From positions 4,726,001 to 4,790,000 of the forward strand of contig NZ_AP017560.1 of NCBI RefSeq assembly GCF_003967015.1: a stretch of 64,000 nucleotides of DNA, in the 5' to 3' direction. The stretch comes from Pseudanabaena sp. ABRG5-3 (lineage in GTDB: Bacteria > Cyanobacteriota > Cyanobacteriia > Pseudanabaenales > Pseudanabaenaceae). Positions 26,291 to 35,493 of the stretch are shown here, in pieces. The notes beneath the pieces were generated by a model. The model did no database searches. It had not been told where the DNA came from and worked only from the letters and a program-made list of their open reading frames with translations. The position numbers were made by a program, and so were the translations under genes. Position 1 is the stretch's first letter, and every line of letters starts with the position of its first letter.

Positions 26291-26329
26291 GTAAAGAGGG
26301 TGGTGCAAAGCATCACCCACCCTCTTTAC
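26291..26329 (+). terminator. hairpin after petN
   Basis: GTAAAGAGGGTGG pairs with CCACCCTCTTTAC three nt after the petN stop codon, with an inner TGCAAAGCA tip. It probably ends the petN transcript, although no U-run follows. Confidence 0.6.
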
Positions 26330-26429
26330 TAAGTAGCTGGGCATAATAAAACCCCAAAAACCTATAGCGCACGCTGCGCGTGCGCTATAGGTTTTTGGGG
26401 TTTTATATTTAATTGCACCCAGCTACTTA
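26330..26429. repeat. palindromic repeat of the TAAGTAGCTGGGC family (copy 3)
   Basis: TAAGTAGCTGGGCATAATAA at the left and the complement of TAAGTAGCTGGGTGCAATTA at the right enclose a perfect 29-bp hairpin (26346-26374 with 26378-26406, loop TGC). It abuts the petN hairpin and contains the TAA stop codon of the TPR-CHAT gene. Confidence 0.78.
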
Positions 26430-28886
26430 TTCGGCTTCACCAATTAATGTAAAAGCAGCCCAATTAAGCGGATCGGGATATTTGGCTTTAGTCACAAGCA
26501 TTGCTTGGCGTAAGGCTGCTGCTTTGTTAGGAATTGTCTGAAATTTTTTATAAAACATAGTCATTAGTAGCGCTGTTGGATCGTCAGGTACTGACCATAG
26601 CGATACCACCACACTAGGTACACCTGCGGCAATTAGCGATCGCGATAGACCAATGACCCCATCACCCGTTAATAGCCCCTGTCCAGTTTTGCAAGCACTT
26701 AGTACCACCATTTCAGCATTTAGATGCATCGTGATAATCTCGCTAGCCGTGAGAAAACCATCATCATTGTGACCATCTATTTGACTAGGGGCAAGGGCGA
26801 TCGCTCCGGGGATATCACCACTACGATACTCCTCTAATAGTCCGTGGGTTGCTAGGTGAATAAATCGTGCCGATTTCATTTTTTCGACAACTTCTACTTT
26901 CGTGGCTTGCTTACCTGTTAAAAAGGTCGTATTGAGTAAAGCAGCGATCGCCTCTGCTTCTTTGGCAGCCCCTAGCAAAGTTGGTAATTGGATAGGTGGA
27001 TTGCCGAGACTTGGCATCGCGGGATTACCGACGATCAGCATTTCCTTTAAATTAACTTGTTGTAACTGGTGGCGGATTTGGTGCGTGAGGTCTAGCACCT
27101 GAATAGCAGGGGCAATTTGCACCGTGTAGTTATCAACAAGGAAGTTATTTTGCGGATCAATCAAAGCAGCAAAGGGAACTAAAAACAGCAGTGATTGCGG
27201 CAAGAAAATTATTCGCGTCTGGGACTCTTTCGGTAATAGGTCTTGGATTGGTTGAACGAGAAGGGAGTGTAGCTGTTTAAGTTGCGCGTATTTAACTAAG
27301 ACATCCTTCGGATTTTGCTCAACTGAGCCAGCATCATTAAACAAACTGCGGACATCGCTGACGAGATCAATTATTGACAGGTTTAATTTGGTGAGATCGA
27401 CTTCCCTAAAAGCGATCGCCCCCGAAGGTTGAACTACCCAGATATAAAGTTTGATATATTCACCCTTGAGTTTCCCTTGCCCAATAAAGTTGGGATTGGT
27501 AATTAGTGAATACTCTACGAGTACAGCTTTTTGTTGTTGGGCAATACGCCGAATATCTGCAATATTGACTGATGAGAGAGCGCGTAAATCGACATTGCCC
27601 TTTTGTTCTGTTTTTGATTCTATTTTGGTTTCGGCTTTTACCCCTACACTTGTTTTGAGACGACGGGAAAGAAGTTCGGAAAAAGCACGGGCGCGTCCAT
27701 GTTCAGCAATTTCTAGTGCTTCTTCAGGTTTACCTTGGGCGATCATAATCTGCTGAAGTAGATTAAAGGCATGAAGCTGGGTATCAAAGATGGAAACCTT
27801 GTCACTGTCATTTAAATTAGAACGGAGAGAGTCTAATAAGCTCAGCGTAGTCCGAAATTTTTGTTCTGCCTCCGTATATTTTTGCGATCGCCAAAGAATA
27901 TATCCCCAATTGCTCAAGGCAATGGCTTCTAATCGCCGATCACCAATTTGTTTCGCTAATTGCCAACTTTGCTCTTGAAAAGATAGCGCCTTATCGTATT
28001 CTTCCAAAAATACATAGGCTAATGCCAATCCACCAATTGCCGCACCTTCAATACGTGGATTTTTAATTTCTTTCCCAACTGCCAAGGCTTGTTCATAATA
28101 GTCGATCGCTTCTTTATATTTTTGCTGAACGTGATATCCAGAACCAATATTATTGAGTGCCTCCCCTACGGCTGAACGCATCCCAATTTTCTGAGCGATC
28201 ATCAGGCTTTGCTTATAATAGGCGATCGCTTCTGTATATTCTTCTCTAGTTGCCGCAATTAATCCCAAACTATTCAGTAAGAGAACTACACCCGTATTAT
28301 TCCCCACTGATTGCGCGATTTTTAGGCTCTGTCGATACAGAGCATCTGCTTTATCATAGTTGCCAAGATCATAGTAAATATTTCCCAGACTTGCGAGAAC
28401 CTGTCCTTCGCCTTGGCGATCGCCTAGTTCTTTCCTAATTGCTAATCCTTGGTTATGCAGTTCGATCGCTTTGACATAATTACCAACAACACGATAGTTA
28501 TTGCCAAGATTGCCGAGGGCATTGGCTTCAGCTTGCCGATCTCCTAAGCTTTGTGATAAGTCTAAGGATTTCTGTAAGTAGGCGATCGCTTGCTCGTACT
28601 TACCGAGCCTTTTTGAAGCTTCTGCCATAATCTCAAGGACATTGAGTTCACCTTTGCTATTTTGTTGCTGTTGATAGAGCAGCAATGCTTTCTGCCAACT
28701 AGCGATCGCTTGATCAAACTTTTGGTCTAGAAATTGCTGCACACCAGTTTGGACAAGTTCATCTGCTGTGGATCGCACATCTTGCGATGGAAAAACAGGA
28801 TTACTAATGCCCGTTGCCAAGGAAGTACTTGGTGTCATTAAGCCAATTAGAAAGGAAATGGCGATCGCATAGCCTTTATGAGTCAT
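26427..28886 (-). CDS. TPR-CHAT protein linked to two-partner secretion
   Basis: An 819-residue protein with a signal peptide (MTHKGYAIAISFLIGLMTPS), about eight TPR units to residue 330, a helical linker ('EIAEHGRARAFSELLSRRLK'), and a C-terminal CHAT caspase-like domain. The catalytic His (IHLATHG, about 681) and Cys (LSACKTG, about 732) are present. It begins 9 bp after the stop of the TpsA-like gene on the same strand, so both should be translated from one mRNA. A role in processing or controlling the secreted TpsA protein is a reasonable inference; none is shown. Its stop codon coincides with a palindromic repeat. Confidence 0.92.
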   Translation of the reverse strand: MTHKGYAIAISFLIGLMTPSTSLATGISNPVFPSQDVRSTADELVQTGVQQFLDQKFDQAIASWQKALLLYQQQQNSKGELNVLEIMAEASKRLGKYEQAIAYLQKSLDLSQSLGDRQAEANALGNLGNNYRVVGNYVKAIELHNQGLAIRKELGDRQGEGQVLASLGNIYYDLGNYDKADALYRQSLKIAQSVGNNTGVVLLLNSLGLIAATREEYTEAIAYYKQSLMIAQKIGMRSAVGEALNNIGSGYHVQQKYKEAIDYYEQALAVGKEIKNPRIEGAAIGGLALAYVFLEEYDKALSFQEQSWQLAKQIGDRRLEAIALSNWGYILWRSQKYTEAEQKFRTTLSLLDSLRSNLNDSDKVSIFDTQLHAFNLLQQIMIAQGKPEEALEIAEHGRARAFSELLSRRLKTSVGVKAETKIESKTEQKGNVDLRALSSVNIADIRRIAQQQKAVLVEYSLITNPNFIGQGKLKGEYIKLYIWVVQPSGAIAFREVDLTKLNLSIIDLVSDVRSLFNDAGSVEQNPKDVLVKYAQLKQLHSLLVQPIQDLLPKESQTRIIFLPQSLLFLVPFAALIDPQNNFLVDNYTVQIAPAIQVLDLTHQIRHQLQQVNLKEMLIVGNPAMPSLGNPPIQLPTLLGAAKEAEAIAALLNTTFLTGKQATKVEVVEKMKSARFIHLATHGLLEEYRSGDIPGAIALAPSQIDGHNDDGFLTASEIITMHLNAEMVVLSACKTGQGLLTGDGVIGLSRSLIAAGVPSVVVSLWSVPDDPTALLMTMFYKKFQTIPNKAAALRQAMLVTKAKYPDPLNWAAFTLIGEAE

Positions 28887-28895
28887 AGCAGATGA

Positions 28896-31208
28896 TTACT
28901 CTTTGCAAGGTGGCAAATTAGAGCGGGTAGTTGTGCGCGTTACTACCGCAGAAGGGACAGATGCGGTGATCGTCAGAGATGGCTTCTTATTTCCTATTGG
29001 CTCACAGTCTCTAATTTCACCAGCATTTGCAGATAGATTTGCTGTACGCACAGTAGCGATTGTATCTCCATTCAAAAGATTGCCATTCAAATTTGTATTA
29101 GAGCTAAAGGATTGATCGGATAGTAATGTCAGGACTTGTGGTGGGATGCTATCAACGCCAATACCAATTTGACCATCTACGCCACTGGTTGTCGGAGTTT
29201 TACCAACTACAAAATTAGTATCCTGAAGGAGTCGAATATTAATCAAATTATTTCCCCCCAGCCCATTGCTAGTTGGCGTAATAATTGGCGCTTCATTACC
29301 AAATTGGAGAGAAATATTGCCCTTAGCATTTGGCGTTGGACTTACCGCAGTGGGATTGGCGACAAAAACATAAATACTGTACCGAGTATTTGCTGTTGCA
29401 CCAGTGGGAGCGCCATTTATGGGCGTTCCTGTCACCTGAAATCGACCTGCGGTAATGTTGAGAATATTATCAGTGGTACTCGCACTCTGCCCAACTTGCA
29501 AGAACCCATTATTAACTAGTACAGCACCGTTAGGGGCATTTAAATTGACGGTTGTACCAGTACCCACAAATTTATTGCGAACTACAAAGTTCCCTAAAAT
29601 GTTAATGTTCCCATTCTGTGCGGTTAATGAAAGCGTAGGACTTGTAACTGTGTTAAAGAAAAAAGAGGTACTGAACCCCCCTCCACCAATTGCGCTGGTA
29701 TCAATATTGATATTGTTGCCAGCAATAAATTCTAATGATGTAAGCGTATTAACTAAATTAAAGCCACCTGCGGGAACTGTAATATTAATGTTGTTAGTAG
29801 CCTGAAGAATTAAATTCCCTACTGCATTGAGCTGACCAATGGCTGTGATGTCAAGGTTAGTTGGATCGAGCAGAATTGTCCCCACGATACCATGTGGAGC
29901 TGCGGTATTTGCCTTACCCTGAAAGAGTAGATTCTCCTTGCCTGATACCTCTACAAAGCCACCATTACCAGTAACTGAGCCACCTTTTGCAGAGATATTT
30001 CCCAAATAGGTGTTTGCGATATCAGCCCAAGCAATCACACGTCCACCATTACCTTGATTGAGGGCATCAGCCAAAATCGTAGAATCCTTACTAATAAAAG
30101 TATATTGAGCATTGGGAACTATGCCTTTGCCTTGGAAATCACCACCAATCAAGACTGTGCCACCACCGATCGCACCTGAAGCATTGAGCTTTGCCGAAAC
30201 TAGTCCCACGCGATCGCCTAGGACATTAATCTCGCCACCTTTACCAATATTGCTAGATACATCAATCACGCCTGATGCGATCGCTGTTCCTGCAACGTTA
30301 GCAATTGGCGTTCCTGACACCAACACATTACCAGCCGCATTCCCATCTAAGCCTGTCATATTCCGCAAGGTAGCGGAACCAGTAAGCAAACTTGGTAAAT
30401 CCTGCGCTACAATCGGTGACTTCGCTAATTCATTCTGGGCGGCAATGGGAAGTTCTAAACTCAAAAGACTTCCTTCTGGGGTGATTTTTACATATTTACC
30501 ATTGGGAATTGCGGCGATGGTTACTTTCCCTGATGTTGCGGAGATCGTGCCAGTGTTAATCACTAAGCCACCCATCAGCGTAATGCTTTGTCCCTGATTA
30601 ACCGAGAGATTACCCGCGTTCACCACTGGTGCAGTCGGCGAGGAATTAGGCATAGATGGGTTAGTAGCAAATCCAAAAGCCTGTGGGTTTCCCGTGAGAT
30701 TTTTGATAGCATCTACACTTGTATTCACCCCAAACCAGCCATTGCCCACCTGAATACCATTGGCGGTAGTTGCTGTAAAGGCCGCAGGAACATTCAAGCT
30801 AGCATTTGCACCGAAAATAATTCCCGCAGGATTTAATAGATACAGATTAGAATTGCCACCTGTAACTTGAATCAAACCATTAATGACAGATGGATTGCCA
30901 CCAACAACTCGTCCTAGAATATTTTGAATATTAGGATTAGATAAAAAATTGGCAATTTGTCCTTGATTTAAGCCAAATTGCTGAAAGCTGTGATAGAGAT
31001 TTGCTCCAGCCTGTGTGCCACCTGTGATATTTATTTGTTGAGGATTATTAGTTGCCGAGTTTACCTTTGTTCCTAAATCATTAGTTGGCACAATCGATGG
31101 GTTAGCTTGGGCAAAAGCGGCACTACTCATCACCAAAGGGTGCATTAACAGTAAGGCGATCGCAGCTTGTCCAATGGCTTGGAAATTACGTTTGACTGCT
31201 GTGAGCAT
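28896..31208 (-). CDS. filamentous haemagglutinin-type TpsA exoprotein
   Basis: A 770-residue secreted protein. It has a signal peptide with an extended basic start (MLTAVKRNFQAIGQAAIALLLMHPLVMSSAAFAQ), then the TPS secretion domain: 'NLYHSFQQFGLNQGQIANFLSNPNIQNILGRVVGG', 'YLLNPAGIIFGANASLNVPAAFTATTA' (the NPNGI-like motif reads NPAGI). A beta-helix rich in Asn and Gly follows, ending 'NLPPCKE'. It is much shorter than many adhesins. The likely transporter is the TpsB protein encoded divergently 500 bp away. Function: surface or released adhesin-like protein (inferred). Confidence 0.9.
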   Translation of the reverse strand: MLTAVKRNFQAIGQAAIALLLMHPLVMSSAAFAQANPSIVPTNDLGTKVNSATNNPQQINITGGTQAGANLYHSFQQFGLNQGQIANFLSNPNIQNILGRVVGGNPSVINGLIQVTGGNSNLYLLNPAGIIFGANASLNVPAAFTATTANGIQVGNGWFGVNTSVDAIKNLTGNPQAFGFATNPSMPNSSPTAPVVNAGNLSVNQGQSITLMGGLVINTGTISATSGKVTIAAIPNGKYVKITPEGSLLSLELPIAAQNELAKSPIVAQDLPSLLTGSATLRNMTGLDGNAAGNVLVSGTPIANVAGTAIASGVIDVSSNIGKGGEINVLGDRVGLVSAKLNASGAIGGGTVLIGGDFQGKGIVPNAQYTFISKDSTILADALNQGNGGRVIAWADIANTYLGNISAKGGSVTGNGGFVEVSGKENLLFQGKANTAAPHGIVGTILLDPTNLDITAIGQLNAVGNLILQATNNINITVPAGGFNLVNTLTSLEFIAGNNINIDTSAIGGGGFSTSFFFNTVTSPTLSLTAQNGNINILGNFVVRNKFVGTGTTVNLNAPNGAVLVNNGFLQVGQSASTTDNILNITAGRFQVTGTPINGAPTGATANTRYSIYVFVANPTAVSPTPNAKGNISLQFGNEAPIITPTSNGLGGNNLINIRLLQDTNFVVGKTPTTSGVDGQIGIGVDSIPPQVLTLLSDQSFSSNTNLNGNLLNGDTIATVRTANLSANAGEIRDCEPIGNKKPSLTITASVPSAVVTRTTTRSNLPPCKE

Positions 31209-31311
31209 TGTGTTTTCTCCTTTGTTGATGAGGGAAGCGAAGGAACAGATATTAATTGCTTAGATTCTGATAATTACTGATGAAATGGCTTATTATTTCG
31301 AGGATCTCAAA

Positions 31312-31402
31312 TATAGTAATCCTAAATCATTTAGAGATTTTCGGATTGATGGAATAACCTTCTTAAGGAGTACTCTTCCATAAATCCGTTAGGATGTCTA
31401 TA
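31312..31402. mobile_element. MITE with TATAGYAATCCTAAA ends (copy 1)
   Basis: The left end TATAGTAATCCTAAATC and the right end, complement of TATAGACATCCTAAC, are imperfect inverted repeats. A 93-bp copy with similar interior wording lies at 51728-51820. No coding capacity. It overlaps the next repeat by TA. Confidence 0.6.
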
Positions 31403-31521
31403 AGTAGTTTGTTGGAATTAAATGCAGGATAGGTTACGAGATCGCTTACACATCCTCTTTAATCAATTGATGCGTTACGTTGGACTAACACATCCTACAA
31501 ACAATTAAGCCCAACTACTTA
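31401..31521. repeat. palindromic repeat of the TAAGTAG family (copy 4, variant core)
   Basis: TAAGTAGTTTGTTGGAATTA at the left and the complement of TAAGTAGTTGGGCTTAATTG at the right. The core differs from copies 1-3 (no long GC-rich stem; 'CGTTACGTTGGACTAACACATCC' wording instead). With the MITE beside it, this fills much of the 499-bp gap between the divergent TpsA and TpsB genes; the rest is AT-rich promoter DNA. Confidence 0.65.
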
Positions 31522-31707
31522 TTGCCTAAATACACTTAAATATATAATTCTAAAGAGCTTAGAAGATTTTTATAGCATTTAAACACATAATCAATATTGT
31601 AATTTTTGTTAACTGTTGTATATTGTTGGCAAAGAAATTTGCTCATATTTAACATCATTAGTTATTCTTGCGTAAATCTTTGCTAACAGAAAATTAATAT
31701 TAACAGC

Positions 31708-33402
31708 ATGAAATTATCTAACTTCCTTAGTCTGACACTATCACGTTCTTTAATATTTAGCTGTATTAGTATTAATTTGATCATTAGTTCAATAGAAATA
31801 GCCGCTTCTGAACCTGTTAGTCATCGCTCTAAGCTGAGTAATCCAAATAGCAAAATTGATCGTAATGATCATTCTCTAGTACCTTTGCCAAAAGTGCGAT
31901 CGCCTATTGCTCAAGCGATCACAATTAAAAAAGTCAATATTATTGGCAGTACTATATTAAATCAGGCTGATCTAGAGCCAATTTTGCAAAGTCTAGAGGG
32001 GAAACAAGTAACTGATGAGCAGATTCAAAAAGCTGCTCAATCAATTACCCAAATTTATGCAAATCGTGGCTATATCACTTCCCAAGCAATAGTCGATACC
32101 CAGAAAATAGTTGATGGTGTCGTTACTATTCAAGTTGTTGAAGGCAAAGTTGAAAAGATTGAAATCGAGGGGTTAACGCATACTAATCCAGATTATGTGC
32201 GATCGCGAGTAGCGTTAGGAGTTAGTGTCCCTGTTAATACGACTCAAATCGAAGAACAATTGCGATTACTCCGAGCAGATCCCATTTTTAGTGATGTGGA
32301 AGCCAGTTTGAAAGCAGGAAGTTTAGCTGATAGTAGTATTCTCGTTGTGCGAGTCCAAGAAGCTAGTCAATTTGGTGGATTTGCCTCGTTTGACAACTAT
32401 TCTCCACCCGCAGTTGGTTCAGAGCGCTATGGAGGTGGCTTATTTTTTCGTAATCTTTCTGGGAATGGCGATACTTTGACAGCTTCCTATTATGGAACAA
32501 CCACCAGTGGTTCCAATCAATACGATCTATCCTACAGTTTGCCTGTCAATCCGATGAATGGAACCTTGACACTGCGATATGCTCCCAGCAACTATCGCAT
32601 TACCCAAGCTCCGTTTGATGTGTTAAACATTCGTGGTAATAACAATTTATTTGATGTAAATTTTCGCCAGCCACTAGTCCGCTCAACGATTGAAGAATTT
32701 GCTTTGTCCTTGGGCTTTAGCTATCAACAAGGGCAGACATTTGCCTTTAATAACTTAGCCACTCCCTTTGGTATTGGACCAGAAGCTGATGGAACTAGTC
32801 GCACCAGTGTGGTTAGATTTGGTCAAGACTATAGCTCACGCGATACATTTGGAGCATGGTCTTTGCGATCGCAGTTTAATTTAGGACTTGGCATCTTTAG
32901 TGCAACCCAAGTGACGATCCCTAATGGTACATTTTTGAGTTGGCTAGGACAAGTTCAGCGAGTCCAGTCTTTGAGTCCAGATTCGCTCTTAATCGGCTCC
33001 TTAGATTTGCAGTTATCGGCAAATTCATTATTGTCTTCGCAGCAATTTACGATTGGTGGTGGTCAGTCATTGCGGGGTTATCGCCAAAATGCACGCACTG
33101 GGGATAATGGAATTCGCTTCTCCCTAGAAAACCGCATTGCCGCACTACGCAATGAGAAAAGCACTCCATTATTACAAATCATTCCTTTTCTCGATGCTGG
33201 TGCGGTGTGGAACAATTCTAGCAATCCTAATACTTTGCCTAGTCAAAACTTTTTGGCTGGTGGTGGTGTTGGTTTGCTATTTACACCAATTGAACGATTA
33301 AATATGCGTTTAGATTATGCGATTCCTTTTGTCAATCTCAGCGATCGCGGTACAAACTTACAGGAATCTTCCTTATACTTTAGCTTGGGTTATCAGTTTT
33401 AA
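31708..33402 (+). CDS. ShlB/FhaC/HecB family TpsB outer-membrane transporter
   Basis: A 564-residue protein with a signal peptide, two POTRA domains (about residues 75-150, 'ITIKKVNIIGSTILNQADLEPILQSLEGKQVTDEQIQKAAQSITQIYANRGYITSQAIV', and about 155-220) and a C-terminal 16-strand beta-barrel ending in an aromatic residue (LYFSLGYQF). 'QQFTIGGGQSLRGYRQN' contains the conserved RGY of loop L6. It exports TpsA-type proteins across the outer membrane. Divergent from the TpsA gene; the two share the intergenic region. Confidence 0.93.
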   Translation: MKLSNFLSLTLSRSLIFSCISINLIISSIEIAASEPVSHRSKLSNPNSKIDRNDHSLVPLPKVRSPIAQAITIKKVNIIGSTILNQADLEPILQSLEGKQVTDEQIQKAAQSITQIYANRGYITSQAIVDTQKIVDGVVTIQVVEGKVEKIEIEGLTHTNPDYVRSRVALGVSVPVNTTQIEEQLRLLRADPIFSDVEASLKAGSLADSSILVVRVQEASQFGGFASFDNYSPPAVGSERYGGGLFFRNLSGNGDTLTASYYGTTTSGSNQYDLSYSLPVNPMNGTLTLRYAPSNYRITQAPFDVLNIRGNNNLFDVNFRQPLVRSTIEEFALSLGFSYQQGQTFAFNNLATPFGIGPEADGTSRTSVVRFGQDYSSRDTFGAWSLRSQFNLGLGIFSATQVTIPNGTFLSWLGQVQRVQSLSPDSLLIGSLDLQLSANSLLSSQQFTIGGGQSLRGYRQNARTGDNGIRFSLENRIAALRNEKSTPLLQIIPFLDAGAVWNNSSNPNTLPSQNFLAGGGVGLLFTPIERLNMRLDYAIPFVNLSDRGTNLQESSLYFSLGYQF

Positions 33403-33403
33403 T

Positions 33404-33673
33404 ATGGAAGTTCTCACTAATTCGGATCTAGAAATGGAAGATGAGCTTAGACCAAAATATGACCTCAAAAGTATGAGTATTAGAAAGCTGTGTACTGGGC
33501 GATGTGATGTTGCGGGAACGTCTATGCAAGACGATTCAGAGAACGCTGAAAAAATAGCGGCTTTGATGACTGAGGGGTATCTTAAGGAACGGGCTAAGAG
33601 GGGAAGTCGGGCAAAGTATGAGGCTATTTTGGCTAAGGTTCCAGATTTTGAGCCAGAAGTATATGATCGATAG
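33404..33673 (+). CDS. small hypothetical protein, antitoxin-like halves
   Basis: An 89-residue frame starting 1 bp after the TpsB stop. The first half, MEDELRPKYDLKSMSIRKL, resembles the start of a common family of small cyanobacterial antitoxin-like proteins. The second half, 'MTEGYLKERAKRGSRAKYEA...VPDFEPEVYDR', resembles a different recurring small protein. It may be a fusion of two eroded genes. No toxin gene follows. The frame opens upstream at 33317 inside tpsB, but the start at 33404 is more natural. Confidence 0.5.
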   Translation: MEVLTNSDLEMEDELRPKYDLKSMSIRKLCTGRCDVAGTSMQDDSENAEKIAALMTEGYLKERAKRGSRAKYEAILAKVPDFEPEVYDR

Positions 33674-33863
33674 GCGATCGGCTAATATTTACTTTAGAAC
33701 AACTAATGCGATCACTTTTCGTATAATCTAGCATTATCAAGTGGAAGTTATCAATAATTCTAATTTGTTGTCTGGTGAATATGTATTACTTGAGTTTAGT
33801 TTAGACTTGCGATCGCTCTAAAACATTGGAAATAGCTAAAAATAACCCATTTTTCAAAAAGTC

Positions 33864-33869
33864 TATAAT
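33864..33869 (+). promoter_or_regulatory. -10 box before the DUF4062 gene
   Basis: A perfect TATAAT lies 25 bp upstream of the ATG at 33895. No convincing -35 box is seen at the usual distance. Confidence 0.5.
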
Positions 33870-33894
33870 AGTGAAATAATTTTCTGTAAAAAAT

Positions 33895-35478
33895 ATGCCA
33901 ATTGATGCAAAGTTGTATCGAGTTCTAATTGCCAGTCCAAGAGATACTGAAAAAGAAAGAAATATAATCAGAGAAGAAATTTTCCGTTGGAATTCAATGC
34001 ACGCCGAAAGCTTGGCAATAGTTTTTCTTCCTACTGGTTGGGAAACGGGTGCGCCAGATCTCAAGGAACCTGGACAAGCTGTTATTAATCGTCAACTTGT
34101 AGATAATTGTGATCTATTAATTGGTACTTTTCGGACTCTTATTGGCACTAAAACTGCCGAATTTGAATCAGGGACTGTAGAAGAAATAGAGAGAGCTAGA
34201 GCCGAAGGTAAACGATGTATAGTTTATTTCTATGAACATCCTTCGGTGGTAATTGCTGATAAAAAACAGTATGAAAGACTTCTTCAGTATAAAGAAGAAC
34301 TAAAAAAAAGAGGACTAATTAGTCTATACAAAAACCTGCCAGATTTTAGGAAAAAGGTTCTTGCTCATATCACAAATGCTATTCAAGAGCTAGCAAGAGA
34401 TGATAGAGAAAAAAAGGCATCAGTGAATAAAGCAAGGATCACCGAACAGGCAATTGGATTGTCAACTCAAGAAAGCCTAAAACTTCAATCTTCAAATGTT
34501 GATTTTACTACTTTAGCGAATTCCCAAATTACTATTAAATATTTACTTGAATCTAGATTTGGTATTCAAGATATGGAAGACGCTAGAGATGAAGAAATAG
34601 CTACAATTAAAAAAGTACTGAGTTCTCCTGAATTAGCTGCTCATTTTAGTAGTTATGACAATGTTCCCGCAGTTGTTCAAATTATAGAGACAGTTTCTAT
34701 GCCTTCTCTATTTGCTATTTCGTCTATCGGAAAGTATGGAGATGAAAACGCCCTTGAATGGGTAGAAATAGTTGGCGAATGGATTGAGGACTTAAGTAAA
34801 CCAAGATCTGAGAGTGGTTACGCTTGGACAATCAATATCAAACAATATCCTGGTTTGCTTGCATTCTATGTACTTGGAATTTCTATATTAAGATCAAGAA
34901 AAATTTCTTTTTTAAAGAATGTAATAGAAAGACAAGTTTATTCTTATGAATACGGAGGAGAGATTAATTTAATATCTTCAATATATCCCTTGCAAGTTTT
35001 CTATGACAATACTGATAAATTCATAGAACTTGGATTTACTAAAAGATATACTCCTGTTAGCGATCATCTTGCTACTTTTATTAAAGATAATCTATATCCG
35101 AATGAAGAGTTAAAGAAATATTGGGACTGGTTTGATTTGTTTGAATTTTTAATTTGTCTCAAGTCTTTTCAACTAAATGGTGGTGGTCACTACGGTTCAT
35201 TTGTCTATCGGACAGATACTAGAGGATTTATCTTCAATTCCATTCAAGAGGCAGTTTTAAGTAAGAGTAGGCTAGGTGTAGCAATATCAGAACTATTTGG
35301 CGGGATTCAAGAACTTGAAAAAGTTGTACAGGATTTTGATATTAAGGTAAGCAAAATTCCATGGGATTATGGACGCTTTACACTTCCACAAATTAGTGGA
35401 TTAATAAAACAAGCGAAAGATCGACAAAAGGTAATAAGTTATAGGGAATGGATGAATAATCAAAACAATTACAACTAA
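33895..35478 (+). CDS. DUF4062 domain protein, candidate sensor of a Thoeris-like system
   Basis: A 527-residue soluble protein. Residues 1-165 are a DUF4062 domain: 'KLYRVLIASPRDTEKERNIIREEI' (the S-x-x-D-x-x-x-E-R opening), 'DLLIGTFRTLIG', and 'FESGTVEEIERARAEGKRCIVYF'. The GTVEEI segment (about 93-98) resembles the catalytic Glu region of nucleoside deoxyribosyltransferase and TIR-like enzymes, so it might cleave a nucleotide such as NAD. The C-terminal 360 residues are helical, unlike any family I know, and could sense infection. The gene ends 15 bp before the macro-domain gene. Both are AT-rich, which suggests transfer. The domain call is firm; the role is inferred. Confidence 0.8.
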   Translation: MPIDAKLYRVLIASPRDTEKERNIIREEIFRWNSMHAESLAIVFLPTGWETGAPDLKEPGQAVINRQLVDNCDLLIGTFRTLIGTKTAEFESGTVEEIERARAEGKRCIVYFYEHPSVVIADKKQYERLLQYKEELKKRGLISLYKNLPDFRKKVLAHITNAIQELARDDREKKASVNKARITEQAIGLSTQESLKLQSSNVDFTTLANSQITIKYLLESRFGIQDMEDARDEEIATIKKVLSSPELAAHFSSYDNVPAVVQIIETVSMPSLFAISSIGKYGDENALEWVEIVGEWIEDLSKPRSESGYAWTINIKQYPGLLAFYVLGISILRSRKISFLKNVIERQVYSYEYGGEINLISSIYPLQVFYDNTDKFIELGFTKRYTPVSDHLATFIKDNLYPNEELKKYWDWFDLFEFLICLKSFQLNGGGHYGSFVYRTDTRGFIFNSIQEAVLSKSRLGVAISELFGGIQELEKVVQDFDIKVSKIPWDYGRFTLPQISGLIKQAKDRQKVISYREWMNNQNNYN

Positions 35479-35493
35479 ATTCTTGATAAAAAT

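Noticed and set aside
28903..30836. Plus-strand open frames opposite the TpsA gene
   Set aside because: The low-complexity beta-helix repeats keep the other strand open; the protein sequences look random.
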